Shown: piece after piece, positions 22,521 through 35,052 of the stretch
Numbering within the stretch: the first letter of the stretch is position 1
Layout: each line of letters opens with the position of its first letter
Source: Branchiostoma floridae
Taxonomy: Eukaryota; Chordata; Leptocardii; Amphioxiformes; Branchiostomatidae
NCBI RefSeq assembly: GCF_000003815.2
Contig: NC_049988.1
Location: forward strand, 5,842,950 to 5,906,949
Length of the DNA: 64,000 bases
Direction: 5' to 3'
Translations under genes and position numbers: made by a program
The notes under the pieces: generated by a model
Told to the model about the DNA's origin: nothing
Databases searched by the model: none
What the model saw: the letters and a program-made list of their open reading frames with translations, nothing else

Positions 22521-22794
22521 TGATTTTTAGTGGTAGATAGCTCTCGGAGCAGTGCTATGCTATGAGTTTGGACCCACTAGCGTTTTTTTAAACTGCAGAC
22601 TGCCCATTTGCTCTCAAACTTTGGACGAGAATAATTCGAGAACGTTTTGACGGATCTTCATGATTTTAGTATGTAGAGAATGCCTAGATGAAATCGTACA
22701 TAATGAAATACTAAGTATATAAATCAACAGCTAATGTGAATAACCACATGGACATCTATCTGCAAAATTAATGTAATCTAATAGTATCCAGCGA

Positions 22795-22975
22795 AAATGC
22801 CTCTACTGTGCTTGTTGATAACAACTTTCACTCCACGATAGTTCTTGGAAAATACGAATTTTTGAATACATCAATCCTTATTATGTAAACAAAATAACAA
22901 CAAGAGCTAGCCAGACTTTGAAAGTGATCAAACGTAACTTGTGGGCATGCCCACGCTGGGTTAAATCGCACGTTT
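22795..22975 (-). mobile_element. LINE 3' coding fragment, copy 1
   Basis: The minus strand reads VFKNSYFPRTIVE and then a stop where W is expected. The FPRTIxEWN-type motif is typical of the C-terminal end of chordate non-LTR retrotransposon ORF2. The + strand text GTAAACAAAATAACAAC and TGGGCATGCCCAC align with the copies at 23010-23520 and 23780-24015. Confidence 0.55.
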
Positions 22976-23009
22976 GCATCTGTTGAATAACTTAAAGCAT
23001 AACATGCAT

Positions 23010-23520
23010 CTAGCTGCGCATTTCATCAGTGAACCGGTTTAGAATTAGTCTGTAGAAAGGTTGAATATTGATGTCTTTTGTAACAATATCTGTATCTGTA
23101 TCTGTAAAACCGCCCTTCGGCGTAACACACCAGATTCGCAGGCACGCGGTGCGGCAGCAGCTGGTTATATACACTGAACGACCTGTTACACCTAGTTTTT
23201 GCACATCTAGCTGCAAATGTTCTTTAAACCTACCCAGCAAAGATGCCTCTACTGTGCTTAGTGACAACAAACTCCACTCCACTATACTTCTGGGTAAATG
23301 CGCATTTTTGAACACAATAATTCTTATTATGTAAACAAAATAACCACTAAAGCTAAATAAACATTGGTTGTGATCAAATTCATCTTGTGGTCCTGCGCAG
23401 TCAGGGTAAAATTACACATCACAGGAAAGACAAAGCTTGAATATCCTGCAACAGTATGGAATCCGTATATAAAAAAAAGACAAAGATAAACTGGAAAGGG
23501 TACAGAATTAAGCTGCAATG
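23010..23520 (-). mobile_element. LINE 3' coding fragment, copy 2
   Basis: The minus strand reads FKNAHLPRSIVEWSLLSLS, followed by TVEASLLGRFKEHLQL, the usual pattern of a non-LTR retrotransposon ORF2 tail. Upstream similarity to copy 3 extends through the sequence near 23400-23515. There is no reverse-transcriptase core, so this is a 5'-truncated remnant. Clade not resolved. Confidence 0.65.
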
Positions 23521-23779
23521 ATCTACACATTTCCCAAACAACTACGACAGGGATGCTTAGTAAAGGCACTTGTCGGTCTCGACGTAACTATTCCTTTTTG
23601 TTTGCTGACTTTCGATGGTAGTAGTATTAGATTCTTATCAGTCAGTACTTCCACCAGCTTATTGGTCATTTTGTACATCATGCAAAGTCTGGACATTTTC
23701 TTCTATCTTCAAGTGTCATCCACTGCAGGTCTGTTTTCATTTAAGTAACACTAGCATCCCTGCAGTAGTTTTGTTGTAC

Positions 23780-24015
23780 AGTTTGACTCTGTACCCTTTC
23801 CAGTTTATCTTTGTCTTTCTTTGTATACGGGTTCCATAGTGTTGCGGCATATCAAAGATTTGTCTTTCAAGTGACGTGCGATTTTACCCTGACTGGGCAT
23901 GCCCACAAGTTGCGTTGGATCACTCCCAATAATGTCTGTTTAGCTTTAGTTGTTATAATGTTTACACAATAAGGATTGATGTGTTCAAAAATTCATATTT
24001 TCCCAGAACTATCAT
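23780..24015 (+). mobile_element. LINE 3' coding fragment, copy 3 (opposite strand)
   Basis: The + strand reads VFKNSYFPRTI at about 23978-24012, then passes into an ATTTATTTATTTATT stretch. The preceding 150 bp are the inverse of 23290-23515, so copies 2 and 3 form an inverted pair around 23520-23780. Confidence 0.6.
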
Positions 24016-24029
24016 TGTTATTTATTTAT

Positions 24030-26300
24030 TTATTAAAATTCTCCGAATACAGTGGAAGGTGTGGCGGCACAAGTGTTTTTTGTTAAAAGACACCTTATGA
24101 AATGTTGCTTTGTTTACATTGAGACCACCACAGCCCTGATGTTAATGCAACACCAAGGAACAAAGTGTCTCCAGTATTTTACCGAGTTGAGAAGATTACT
24201 TCATTCAAATTTATTCCTTTTCATCTTGGATTGTCTACGTATAGCTAAAAATATGATCGCGTGGGCCGGGCCCTTTTAGTAGGTAGCTATCGTTGTTTTG
24301 TCACTCTGCGGCTTGACAAAAGAACAGGGCAGCGGGGAAGAGTTGCGTCCATAGTGGTTGAAACAGTCGGTAGAGGTACCGGAGTTATTCATACGCGTGC
24401 GTTAGCTGAAAGGCAAGATATTATCATAACAGGTGGGTTTACTTCATGTTAGTTGTTTGTGTTGTGATTGTTTAACTTCGGCGATCATATATTTCGCCGT
24501 TATGATATTGCATTAGTTATCAAATATTGAACTATTATAATTTCCTTCCATTTTGTTAATTGATATAATACTTTTGGTTACATTATTGTCTAATGTATAA
24601 TTTTTACACATCTATCCAACCTTTATCAGCTTATGAATTGTTAAATTGTATATTATTGTTACTTTTGGAGGAAGACTATGTATAAGCCACGAGGCTTTTT
24701 TCTCCCCCCCCCCCCTGCACGTTCTTTCATCCTTTAATTTGTGTTACGTTATCTTTTTTATAGACTGTGCAAAATAGATAAATAACAATAAACTTCCATT
24801 GGGGATACAAACTTGGTTACTCTTTGTGTTGGATGTATGTCTTTAAAAGATAAAGTAAGAAGTAAATTATTATTGCTTTAGTAAATTTAAGTCCCTGTAC
24901 TTTTTTGTTAGCCTTGGTAATTAATTTCACATATTTGTAACTATTTGTTATGTATATTCCACAGTTCAATTTTTTCAACACTTCTCAATTTTCAAGGCTT
25001 TATTGGAATATTCAAAGTACGCATGACACGTATTTTAATTGTTTTGTTCTGTTCTTCCGATAATGTCCATCTGCCGAGGAATCAACAATTATTGACATGT
25101 TTTGGCTTATGCGACACGGAGGTTCGCCAGGCCTCCGTCCGGGTGATTTGTAGTGAATCACCCACTCCAGACAGAATGGTTTGTTCCATCGCACACCACA
25201 CCATCGCACGTGTGGGAGTTCTTTAACGTGCATGATAATTGAATCCATTAGCATAAGCAATTACCGAACCTTGCAATGTTTTAACCATATCTAGAAGGGG
25301 GAGGGGGGGTTAAAGTATCATTACCAACTTCCACGTCGTATAACTGCCGTGCCACGTCTGATTGGGCTACTAAACTTGTTGATTTCACCTCAGATTTTTT
25401 TTCCTTAATAATTATATCATAAAGATAGGATTCATCATATTTCGTGTTACCATGGAAATTAGTTTCTGGCATAGTTTTTAAAAGTTGTCCAAAAATGTGT
25501 TCAAGCTTTTCTTGGTAAATAACATTCTTTTTCTTTCATTATTATCAGCTTATAATAGCTTTAAGATCTATAATTTAATGTAACATTTATGATTTCTTAT
25601 TCATAAATTATACTAATCTGATGACGTAATTGATCAAAATAGATGATGCTGTACCATATCAGAAGCAAAGGTATAATTAACTTGGTGTCACTCAAATTGC
25701 GTCAGTAACTTGTTATATCTATGGAAAAAAACATTAACATCAACTTTTCACATTAACATATTTGGTCCATTTTCAGTAAGTTTGCTTGGTTATATATCAA
25801 AAGTGTATTTTCTAAATTCAAGATAGCCGATTCAAGATGGCTAAAATACATGCAACGACAGTTTCAGACGTCATTCTATTGTCGTTTTATTAATTACACA
25901 AGTTATAGACAAAATTAATATCAAGAAGCCACCATTGTTAATGCAATGTTTCTTAAAATTAGTACCTTCACATACTAAGGAAATTCCCTTTTAAACGTAT
26001 TTTTACAAATAACATCATATCGACGATGTTATAGTCACGTGACAAACGATATCAACAGTGTTGAAGACTGACAAAAAATGATCCCCTGAAAAGTTGGTGT
26101 TCATGAACCCAGTCCTTCGGAAATGATGAAGGCTGGCCAAAGGGGCAAGAATTCCAAAAAGTCCGGTCTAGATAGCGATAATGCATTTTTATGAGGTTTA
26201 ATTTCAAAAACATTAACAAGTTTTCATTTCTTGTCCGCTTGTCAGCTGATTCAAGCGAGTCAAAGAATCCTCGTATAAGATAGTACCACCAGGAGTATAA
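24030..26300. other. No gene recognised
   Basis: Mostly AT-rich. A run of 13 C lies near 24703-24715. Short open stretches (24052-24279, 24945-25226) show no motif. Confidence 0.5.
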
Positions 26301-26315
26301 AATATATTTTGAAAT

Positions 26316-26619
26316 ATATAATTTTATTTGTTGTTTCTCGGATTTCCCGACCCTATTTTTCCGATTTGAAAAAAAACAAACAATTCAAATTGATAGCCAC
26401 GTCCTGTGTTGACAAAATATCACTGCCTTTCCTTTCTCAAATCAACTATGGGCCTCAAATTCCAGTAGCTGCATGTGCCTAATTTGGACGGTAGTCACGG
26501 TACGTTTATCATTTTGCTTCAAACTTTGGATTTTTATTTGCTACCAGGAAAATTCGACCGACCGACCCAATTTTTTTTCTGAAAAAATCCGAGAAACAAA
26601 AAATAGAGTTGGTGTGGCC
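26316..26619. mobile_element. Decayed GGCCACACC-family MITE, copy C
   Basis: The right end reads AATCCGAGAAACAAAAAATA then GAGTTGGTGTGGCC, followed by TTA, matching the right TIR of copies A and B. Near 26325, TTTATTTGTTGTTTCTCGGA is a diverged left TIR. The outermost left bases are not recognisable. Confidence 0.5.
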
Positions 26620-26907
26620 TTAGGTTTTAAATTACATTTTTTGTCTCACTCAATAAAACATGAGATCTGAGTGGAGAGTAATTGTTTTGAGAGTTGTATC
26701 ACAACCGGATTCTTTGATCATACTTTAAAATTCCTTTTGAAGGCGTCGAGTGGGCCGAGAGTCGTTCTTCAAAGAAAACTATTGTTGTTGTTTTCTTTGC
26801 TGAAAGTAATATATTGTGCCATAGGTTCGAAAGGTAAAAGAATATTTAGAACTCTAAGAAGACCATATCAATCTAAATTATTCTTTTTGGACTTCTCTAG
26901 GGGTGTA

Positions 26908-28069
26908 CCGGTGTGACAGCGATCTCGCCCCCCCTGGGATTTTGCCCCCCCGGGGGGGGAGATCCCTAGGGTTTTCGCCCCCCTTTAGGGTTTTCGCCCC
27001 CCCCCCCCCCCCAAGAGCAACTGGTTACTACATATTACACGTGCGCTACCTGGTACTATACTGCACCTGGGGAGTAACGTATATGGTGTGTTACCTGGTA
27101 CCTATATGGTACCTTATTACCGTACCGTAAGATGTCATACCTCGAAAGTCGATACTATATTGTTCGGTGGAAACATGACATTGAAATGAAAAAGACAATT
27201 TTTGCAGCTGAGGTGGCATAAAAACAGTGCTACTGCGAACGCATAAATCAACACCGTCTATGGTACTGAATACGTCAGCTATATGTTTTCCATTTGTCAC
27301 AGTGTTTTCTTTCTTGTGCTGGAAACATTTCCAAAGCACTAACAAAAACACACGTGAATAATAGTTTCTCATTATAAACACTATCTACGCGCAAGTTGAT
27401 ATAGCTGTTGCTAAATGCTACACAAACACTGGTAAAGTACCAGTCTTAAGAAACACGGGTAAATGCATCAGTTCCTAAATACTAGAAAAAAACAGTCATG
27501 TTGGAGGTGAAGATATCCCTTGGCCAGGTGCATATACCAAAATGTGCGTTATTCTAATTAATACCTAATATTTGCATAATTAATAAAGACATTACATAGT
27601 TCTTTTGTGGTCACTTCATGGTAGAGACTTCATATTGGAGATATATAGGTTGCTTGAGGACAGGTGAATACAATGTCAATGAAATACATCTTATGTCAAG
27701 ACTCAGGTATATGCAATAATGGGAATACAAGGGACCCAACCCTCCTTGTCTGAAACAAGTTCAACTATCTTATTACCATGTAATTATGTTAATATTGATA
27801 CTATGAATGGAGTTATGTATCAAACTCGTGTACTTATATCATTCTGAAACTGCATTTTGTGATTTATACCAATCAACTTCTAAAATGTCATGTAAACCCG
27901 TTTTTTTAGGGGGGGGCGAAATCGCTAAAGGGGGGCGAGGTAGGGGGGCGAGATCACTAGCCGGGGAGGGCGAGATCGCTAGTGATTTCGCCCCGGGGGG
28001 GCGAGATCGCTAGTGATTTCGCCCCCGGGGGGGCGAGATCACGGGGGGGCGAGATCGCTGTCACACCGG
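26908..28069. mobile_element. 1.16-kb TIR element with G/C-homopolymer ends
   Basis: Left CCGGTGTGACAGCGATCTCG followed by CCCCCCC; the right end is its exact inverse. TA (inside TGTACC/GGTACA) flanks both sides. Next to each TIR are several GGGGGCGAGATCGCTAGTG and ATTTCGCCCCC blocks separated by runs of 5-14 G or C. The middle is AT-richer and has no transposase. A Tc1/mariner-like TA target is possible but unproven. Confidence 0.8.
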
Positions 28070-28319
28070 TACAAAACCGTTTTTTTTTTCTTGTTGGACT
28101 GGTCTGATCCGGTTCAATGGACCAGATGTTAGACCGATTAGAAAATAAACAGATTATACCGGCACTAGGCTATCAGGCGTTCACGTGTTTTGAGGCTTAT
28201 TGGTCCAAGGAAATATCAAGAAGGAAGTAGAGGAGAGCTGATAGTCGTTTCTATCAAGTTTCTACAATCAAACTTGGTCTAACTTAACAGAGGAAGTTAG
28301 TGCTGTTTACATGAAGATA

Positions 28320-28509
28320 CTGTAAATGCATTTAAGTTCGCCGGGATTTAATTTCGCGGTAGCGGGAAAAAGAAATTTTCACGGTGGATTAAAGTTCGCG
28401 GTAACACCGTAAACTACAGTCTATTACCATAATAGAATATGTTCGCGGTGGATTTAATTTCGCGGTGAAGTGGTCAACGCGAAAACCGCGAACATTTCTG
28501 CATTTACAG
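28320..28509 (-). mobile_element. TA-flanked MITE, CTGTAAATGCA family, copy 3
   Basis: Reverse orientation: left CTGTAAATGCATTTAAGTTC, right CATTTCTGCATTTACAG, with TA on both sides (28318-28319, 28510-28511). About 190 bp, the full-length form like 4958-5149. It lies 350 bp upstream of the lectin gene. Confidence 0.85.
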
Positions 28510-28863
28510 TAGTATACTCCGCCAAACACATTCCTTTGTAGTGAACTGTCCAATACTTTGAGTATTGCCCATTTACAAACAATTCAGGTCCAGGCTCTGG
28601 TCCGAACCGAATTTTCTGTGTTATAGATAGAAGAATTTTATTGCGGGACGATTCTAAATGATGCAATGTATAGTCACAACTATTACATAAAGTACAAATA
28701 GAGGTATAGGATAAAGCTTAACAAGTTAAGTTAACATAACAATAACGGCTAACAAAATTTCGATATTATTTCGATAGTATTACAACGGAGTGGGCTAATC
28801 ATTAGTTTCGGCATTCTTTCTAATAGCAAAACAGTCCTTGATATATTTGCCTATTTTTCCATC

Positions 28864-31800
28864 ATGGTAGTTCTGACATTTAAGGATATAAACAAATCTG
28901 TTTGTAGCATCGGGTCTCTTGAGAAAGTTATATCGTTCCTTATACATCTTTTACGATTCGATCCCAAAGATCTACCGACGATTCCCAGCAAAGATGTAGA
29001 AAGTGGTGAGGAATCTGTCGCTACTGATGGCTACGCCGATGACCCTGAAGACAACGTTTACAACTATATCGACGGTGAAGACATCAACAACTCAGGACAG
29101 CCGAGTGGGGACCAAGGGAGTGATGAACAACAGGCAGATAAAGAGGGAGACATTTCATCCCCCAATAACGTCCAGATTGACGTCTCTGGCTTGCGAAACA
29201 ATAGTCCTTACGTGCCCGGTGCGCTGCGACAAAGTGACAACCGAAGTACGTTATTTATTATCTCCATGAAAAATGGATAGTTTTGTGTGTATCTGTGTGT
29301 GTGTGTGTGTGTGTGTGTGTTTGTGTTTGTGTTTCAGGATATTTGTGGTCAGCATAAATGAAGAACCTCTGGATGGATTGCCATGATATTTGGTATGTTG
29401 GTAGGTGTTGGAAAGACAAAGGACAGATAGCTTGTCACGTAAGGAATAGGTGGTATATGGCTGGCCCCCTAGTCAGTTGCTCTGGAACTGCAGGGGCGTC
29501 TCAAAATCTTCTTAGAAGGATAAGTGGACAAGGGAACAACGAATTTAGATGATATTTCGCATGTAGGTGGCTTATACATGGATGTACATAATCAAGTGCA
29601 AATTATGCCAACTGGCACTTAATTTGCATAGTTAATGAAGGGAATCTATACTTGTAATGTATGCCATTGTAGGACTCAAATACCTGTAATATGTAGTTTG
29701 TGGCTGGTGGAACATTAACAGAAATCAATTATGTAAATACGTTCATAATTTACATAATTGATTTAAAAATGCTATCAACATAATCCATTGCACAATCAAG
29801 ACAATTTAGACCAGTATAAATTATCTAATTGTGTACATAACCAAGCATATGTAAATGTGGAAATCATTTACATAATTAAACTATTTCATGGAGACATGGG
29901 ATCTCCAAATTAGAAAATGTGACGAAATTCATTACAAAGATCTTAGGCAGCATTGCAGGTTTTATGTTAATAATAATATGTTAATAACATAAAGGCAACA
30001 GTAACAACAGTATAAATGCCATATCACTAACAGAAGACAGCGGATTCAAGTTTTTTTGTTGCTTGATCGAAATGCTGCTAGTTTGTGTAAAGTTATATGG
30101 TTGACGCTGTTTTGGAACTTGACTGTTACCTCAATTTTCAATTACTCTTTTCAGATTGGAGGAGGATCCCTTGGGCGTTATGGCATTTCCAAATACTGCG
30201 AACTATAACTGTTGCTTTTGCAGTTGCTATAATAATGATCGCCTTTGGGGTTGTTACTGCCATGTATCTCACAGTAAGTGTCTTTTCTTAATTTAACACA
30301 AAAAACATGTTGACTACTTTCCAAAGGAATTCTTCTATCCAACATAACAGTTATTATGGTATAATTAAAATCAAGATTATTATAATAATTTTTACTTTTC
30401 TACTTACATATATTTAATGAGTATCAAAGAAGAAACGCACTTAGCTTGCGAAAGCCTTCTAATCAACAAATAAGCATAAAATAAGAGTAATAAAGAAAAA
30501 CATACATATATATGAATACAAGATGGATAACAAAAAGATAAAATTTAGACAAGTTGGTGCTGTATCAATTAGCCTTTTTAGAATTACATTAGGAAACTTT
30601 CAACTTTATTATATAGATTTTGTGAAGCTGTAATATAATTTTGTTTAAAATGCTGCTGTAACAGAGGAAAAAAATTAAAATCAGAAAAAAATGTCATGTG
30701 CCTAGGGTAATAAAGAAGTACACATTACAAATTGATGTATTTTGACAACACTTCTAAGGTTAAAATTTTTCTAAGGATTTTTAATCGAAGTGTTGCTAGT
30801 TGTACCATGATTCGTAAACTCAGCTATTGACAAAAAGAACTTAAGTTACATCTAATTCACATGCACAGGTTCATGAATATGATCTGACGACAGCATCAAC
30901 ACCGGCGGATATGATAACTGACATCACAATCAATGGAACATCGGGCAGTGTAAGTACTTTACTATGTATGATGAGGATTTCTACGTATTTAGTATTCTTT
31001 AGTAGTTTGTTCTGACGTTCGTTTCTTTTGCCCCAATGACTCCAAATTGTAAATATTACTTTATAAATCGTTAAGTGTATTGGATATTTTGGGCCCCCAA
31101 ACTTGCCCATGGTTGGGTAACCAACATTAAGTGGGCAGATAGAGCATGGACGTTCAATCTTTTTTGTAATTTTTTTTTAAATATTTCAGGACAATTATGT
31201 CGATTTAATTCTGCTGATGACATCCTCTGTGGCCTTCGGCAGTAGAAGTCTTAGAAAAATGTTAATAAAAAGCCTTTATTGTCAACTATTTGTGTGATAC
31301 ATTTGAGTATCAAGGAAATTCCCTGTTTTAGGCCAAAAATCCATTAATGACATCCTAATTACGCCTTTTGCGTCATGATGATATCAAAATTTCAGGAATT
31401 ATAAAACTTTACAAACACATTATTCCCTGCAAATTTGGTGATCTGACAGTAAGCTGTTTTGAAACTACGAAGGTGAGCCCCAACACACACAAAGGCCATG
31501 GAATGTCAAAAAGCCCAGTCTGGGTAGGTCTTTTGAATACAAAGCTATAAAGGTGATATAGACTGTTCTAGTCCCCGTGTATTGCAGGTTTCTGTCCCTA
31601 CGGCTGAGACAACCCAGGGGTGGCAGACACAGAAGACTGAAAATCCAAACCTGTCAGCGACCAGAGAAGGTGTGGCACAGACACAGATTTTGCAGCTTAA
31701 GATCGATCCTATATTCATTAGCTTAGAGAGAATTAGGCACCCGTTTTTTGCACTACACAATTCAAAACAGACGTATGTGCGATTCTAGTAAAATATACCT

Positions 31801-34800
31801 TCTATGTGGTTATGTGCACTACACGCATGCATTGTTGTACGTCACATGTTTTGGCCATTTTCACTCACCCAGTTTTTTTAAAAACAATATATCATCTGAC
31901 ACACAATGTATGAGACAAAAGAATGCAAAACCACAGGGTTGTTTATGTACGGGGGTCTTAACCTTTGACCCTACACACAATCCCCTAAGGCGTTCACGGA
32001 TTTGAAAGATAAGCCTTCTCATACTAGTTACCACGCATGCGTGGGTGAAAGGGACTCTGGGTAATATGTCAAAGTTGAAGGCCCTCAAACGTCTCGTCTC
32101 TATCATTGTTTCGATTTGTGTAACAATGTCCGAAACGTAATAGTGCCTGCAAAATGGCGGAATGTTGATTTTCTGGAGGCCTTCAACTTTGACATATTAC
32201 CCAGAGTTCCTTTCTCCCGCGCATGCGTGGTAAGTAATGTGAGAAGGCTTATATCGTTTTCGCTCATGAATTTCAGCAGACAGCTCCAGCTGTCCAGTCG
32301 GCTACAGATTCATCCTGGCGACATGCATACGGCTCGGTTCTGAAGAGTTGCCTTTTGCTGCGGCAAAACTGACCTGCAAAAGGGAGGGAGCAACACTAGC
32401 CATGCCTAAGACAAAAGAACTGGACGTCGCTCTGAGGAACCTGGTTCTCGCGGAAGGCCACAACTACAGTCATTGGATCGGCTTGAAGAAAAAGAGGGGA
32501 CTCAGGATTAACAAAAAGCTGTGGCAGTGGGTTGACGGATTTCCCTTACGCAACTACAAGGTAAAATCAAGGAGCTTTTATCAGGATAAAAGCTCCTTGG
32601 TAAAATAGATTATTTAGACGAAACTAGCTAAATAGAATAAATAACTAGAGTTCGGCGACCTCATACCGCCATGAAAATTTAGAGCTTTTGTAAATTTCAT
32701 GCAAAGACATTAACATAATTTATGCATGGTGTTGTTCATCATTGACAAACGTACACATGTCACAATTATAACATTCCCATTATTAATCATAAAGCGGTTT
32801 TGCAATTTTTACATAAATTATGCAAATAATTCCCTCATTACCATATTTAGTATCTACTTATATTCCACCTATCATAATTAACATGTGTTACATTTATTGA
32901 AGTCCAGTTATTGAAAACAATGGAATTATACAATTTCCTCATTAATTATGCAAATTAAGCCCTCATTTGCATAACATGCATATCATTATGAACATCTTTG
33001 CCTAAAGTACCCGCATGCCTAATATGATGCCAATCCGTCAATCCTTTCTGCAGTTATCCACTTTGGAATGTCTTGACAAAAGCGCCCCTGCAGTTCCCAA
33101 ATTAAATGTAAGGGGGCTGAAAGTTGCTCCACTTTGTCATGACACTGAAAGCTATCTACCACCCAAATTTCAAGACCATATCACGTCCAAGACAAGAGAT
33201 ACATAGAAAAAACTGCTATGATTGAATGTTGTCATTAATTATGCAAATTTGCTCCTATTTTGCATAATTAGTGTTTCATCTTGTACAACATTGTCCAAGG
33301 TACCTACATACCAAAAATCATGAAAATCCGCTGTTCCCTTCTTGAGTTATCCTCGTCAGAAGTTTTTGACAAAAATGCCCCTGCTATCCCAAAACTAGAC
33401 GCTAGGGGGCCCAAACTTATGCCACTCCTTCTTGAGCACAAGAGCTATCTGATACTAAAAAATCGTGACCATAGCATGTTCAGAACACCAAGATAGCAAA
33501 ACCGGAAGTTGCGCTGCAGTACCAAGGGAAGTTGCTAGGGGGTCCAAAATCTAATCATTTCCAGCTTTTGTCACACACTACCAACACACCAAGTATGAAA
33601 CCAATTCACCCAGCCGTTCTTGAGTTATCTTGTTTACACACAGACAGACAGACAGACAGACACACAGACAGACAAACGCGGGGTAAAATATAAATATAAC
33701 CTCCATGACATTTCATGGAGGTAATTAAGTGCTTGTGACTAATAAAATCATACTTCTAATCAATAAATTAGATCTTACGAGAATGCTGTTGCTAAATATA
33801 GACCTTTCTTGTGATTTTTATTATCAAACGGTCCATAATCATTCCTCCAAACCTCAATTCTTCTCACCAGGTAATTAGATGAAATACTATACTTGTCCTG
33901 ACCTTTTGGAAACTTGCAATACTGCTAGTAAGTAACGTTCTGTTGAAAAGCAACTATCATATTGTTTTTTCAATGGTACGTAGTCAGAATTATAAAGCAC
34001 TGCTGGCCTATCGCGAAATGTTTTCTGTAAGCTATACATCCGGGTTACGAACCAGCTGACATGTTCATTGTGACGTCATGACTGGGTTACTCAATGTTTA
34101 ATCTAATTACCTGGTTTTGTTTCTTTGTTTATATTCAAACGCCTGGGTGTCCTATTCGGTTTCGACAAACTGATTTTCAATAGGGCGTAAGAATTAGGAA
34201 ACACTGTGTGAAAATGACTTGTTTCCTGTTTCCCAACTGAACCTGGCGTTTCTTTGCTTGACAGGCTGACAGACATTAAAACAGACTTTCGATCCTGTAT
34301 CTAACATACATTTAACAGCGTCTCTCAATAGTTAAAGAGACGCTAATAGCTGATGAATTAGAACAGACTATTAGGTAAATCTGTTAAACTACAACATGAT
34401 GACAAAAATATTATTGTTAGATGAATTTCAGTATTATGTGTTTATGTTGGGATCCCCTGCCTACCGATCATACTATCCTCTTGTTGTAGCCGGAAACACA
34501 ACGCATTTTTAAGTTCTTAAAAGCATCATTACAGCGTTGAAAATAGAAATATTCTGGATAAGGTAATTTGTATAATATTGATATCTACTGCACGGTATTC
34601 CCACATTTACATCATTATTTCATCATTTCTGCGGTTAGGAACGGCCCAGAGACAAGTCGCACGCGGATATTCCTAATTATTCGAACCCCCAGACATTAGG
34701 CCTTGATCAGGAATCCCCCTGTGGCGTTTTTAACGGCTCAATTTATGAAATAATGAAGTAAATGGGCTAAAATAGTGCATTTGGTGTCAAAATTATCCAG

Positions 34801-35048
34801 ATTGCCTTATCCAGATTATTTCCACTTTCAGCAATCTAATATTGTTTAGGTTGCCTCTAAAAATGTGCAGTTTGACATTTACATATTTTTTTGTCGTTGT
34901 TTAGGGATGGATTCCAAGAGGGCCCGATAACAACGTTAGGTCCCAGCTCTGCGTGTCATACTATTCACACCTCACTGGCTATCCCATGTGGAACGACACC
35001 AACTGTCAAAGACGATACAGGTTTATCTGCCAAGCTCCGCCAACATAA
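28864..35048 (+). CDS. Type II membrane C-type lectin receptor, six exons
   Basis: Exons: 28864-29245, 30155-30273, 30869-30949, 31588-31669, 32277-32560, 34905-35048; total 1092 bp, 363 residues, with GT-AG borders and phases that fit. Exon 1 is a cytoplasmic tail, acidic, with VYNYID (Y66, Y68). Exon 2 holds one TM helix (ITVAFAVAIIMIAFGVVTAMYL). Exons 3-4 are a Ser/Thr-rich stalk. Exons 5-6 form a long-form CTLD starting SCPVGYRF, with six cysteines, WIGL, and WND near the end, closing RYRFICQ. The sugar-site triplet reads GPD instead of EPN or QPD, so classical mannose/galactose binding is doubtful. Probably a surface recognition receptor; ligand unknown. The true 5' end is uncertain: residues 1-33 look unlike coding sequence, and an earlier exon may exist. 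Confidence 0.85.
29288..29340 (+). repeat. (TG)n microsatellite in lectin intron 1
   Basis: GTGTGTATCTGTGTGTGTGT continuing into a TTTGTGTTTGTGTTTC tail. Confidence 0.9.
29346..30154. other. Lectin intron 1, remainder
   Basis: AT-rich intron; the first part (29340-29560) resembles the dispersed repeat near 22289. Several AATTACATAATTGATT-like strings. Acceptor CTCTTTTCAG ends at 30154. Confidence 0.6.
32012..32249. mobile_element. 238-bp hairpin MITE just upstream of the exon 5 acceptor
   Basis: Arms of about 73 bp: left AGCCTTCTCATACTAGTTAC, right GTAATGTGAGAAGGCT, sharing CACGCATGCG and GGGTAATATGTCAAAGTTGA. TA flanks both ends (32010-32011, 32250-32251). Only 27 bp separate its right end from the first base of exon 5 (32277), so the branch point probably lies at or inside the element. 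Confidence 0.9.
32820..33725 (+). repeat. Dispersed repeat with GGGGGCCCAAACTTAT module, copy 2
   Basis: Two tandem modules (about 32930-33200 and 33230-33500). Each has a TTATGCAAAT/TTTGCATAATTA start, AAAATGCCCCTGC, AGGGGGCYnAAA and a GACCATAnCATGTCC-like block. A GACAGACAGACAGACAGACA stretch follows, then CCTCCATGACATTTCATGGA as a terminal palindrome. Related to 7326-7870. Lies in lectin intron 5. Confidence 0.7.
33866..34115. mobile_element. Putative 250-bp TIR element in lectin intron 5
   Basis: ACCAGGTAATTAGAT at 33866 is inverted as ATCTAATTACCTGGT at 34101-34115 (15 bp). No target duplication identified. Confidence 0.5.
34546..34822. mobile_element. Putative 277-bp hairpin element in lectin intron 5
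   Basis: About 80-bp imperfect inverted arms: left GAAATATTCTGGATAAGGTA, and the inverse of the right arm reads GAAATAATCTGGATAAGGCA; both continue to CATTATTTCAT. The middle is short. Confidence 0.65.
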
Positions 35049-35052
35049 TTAA

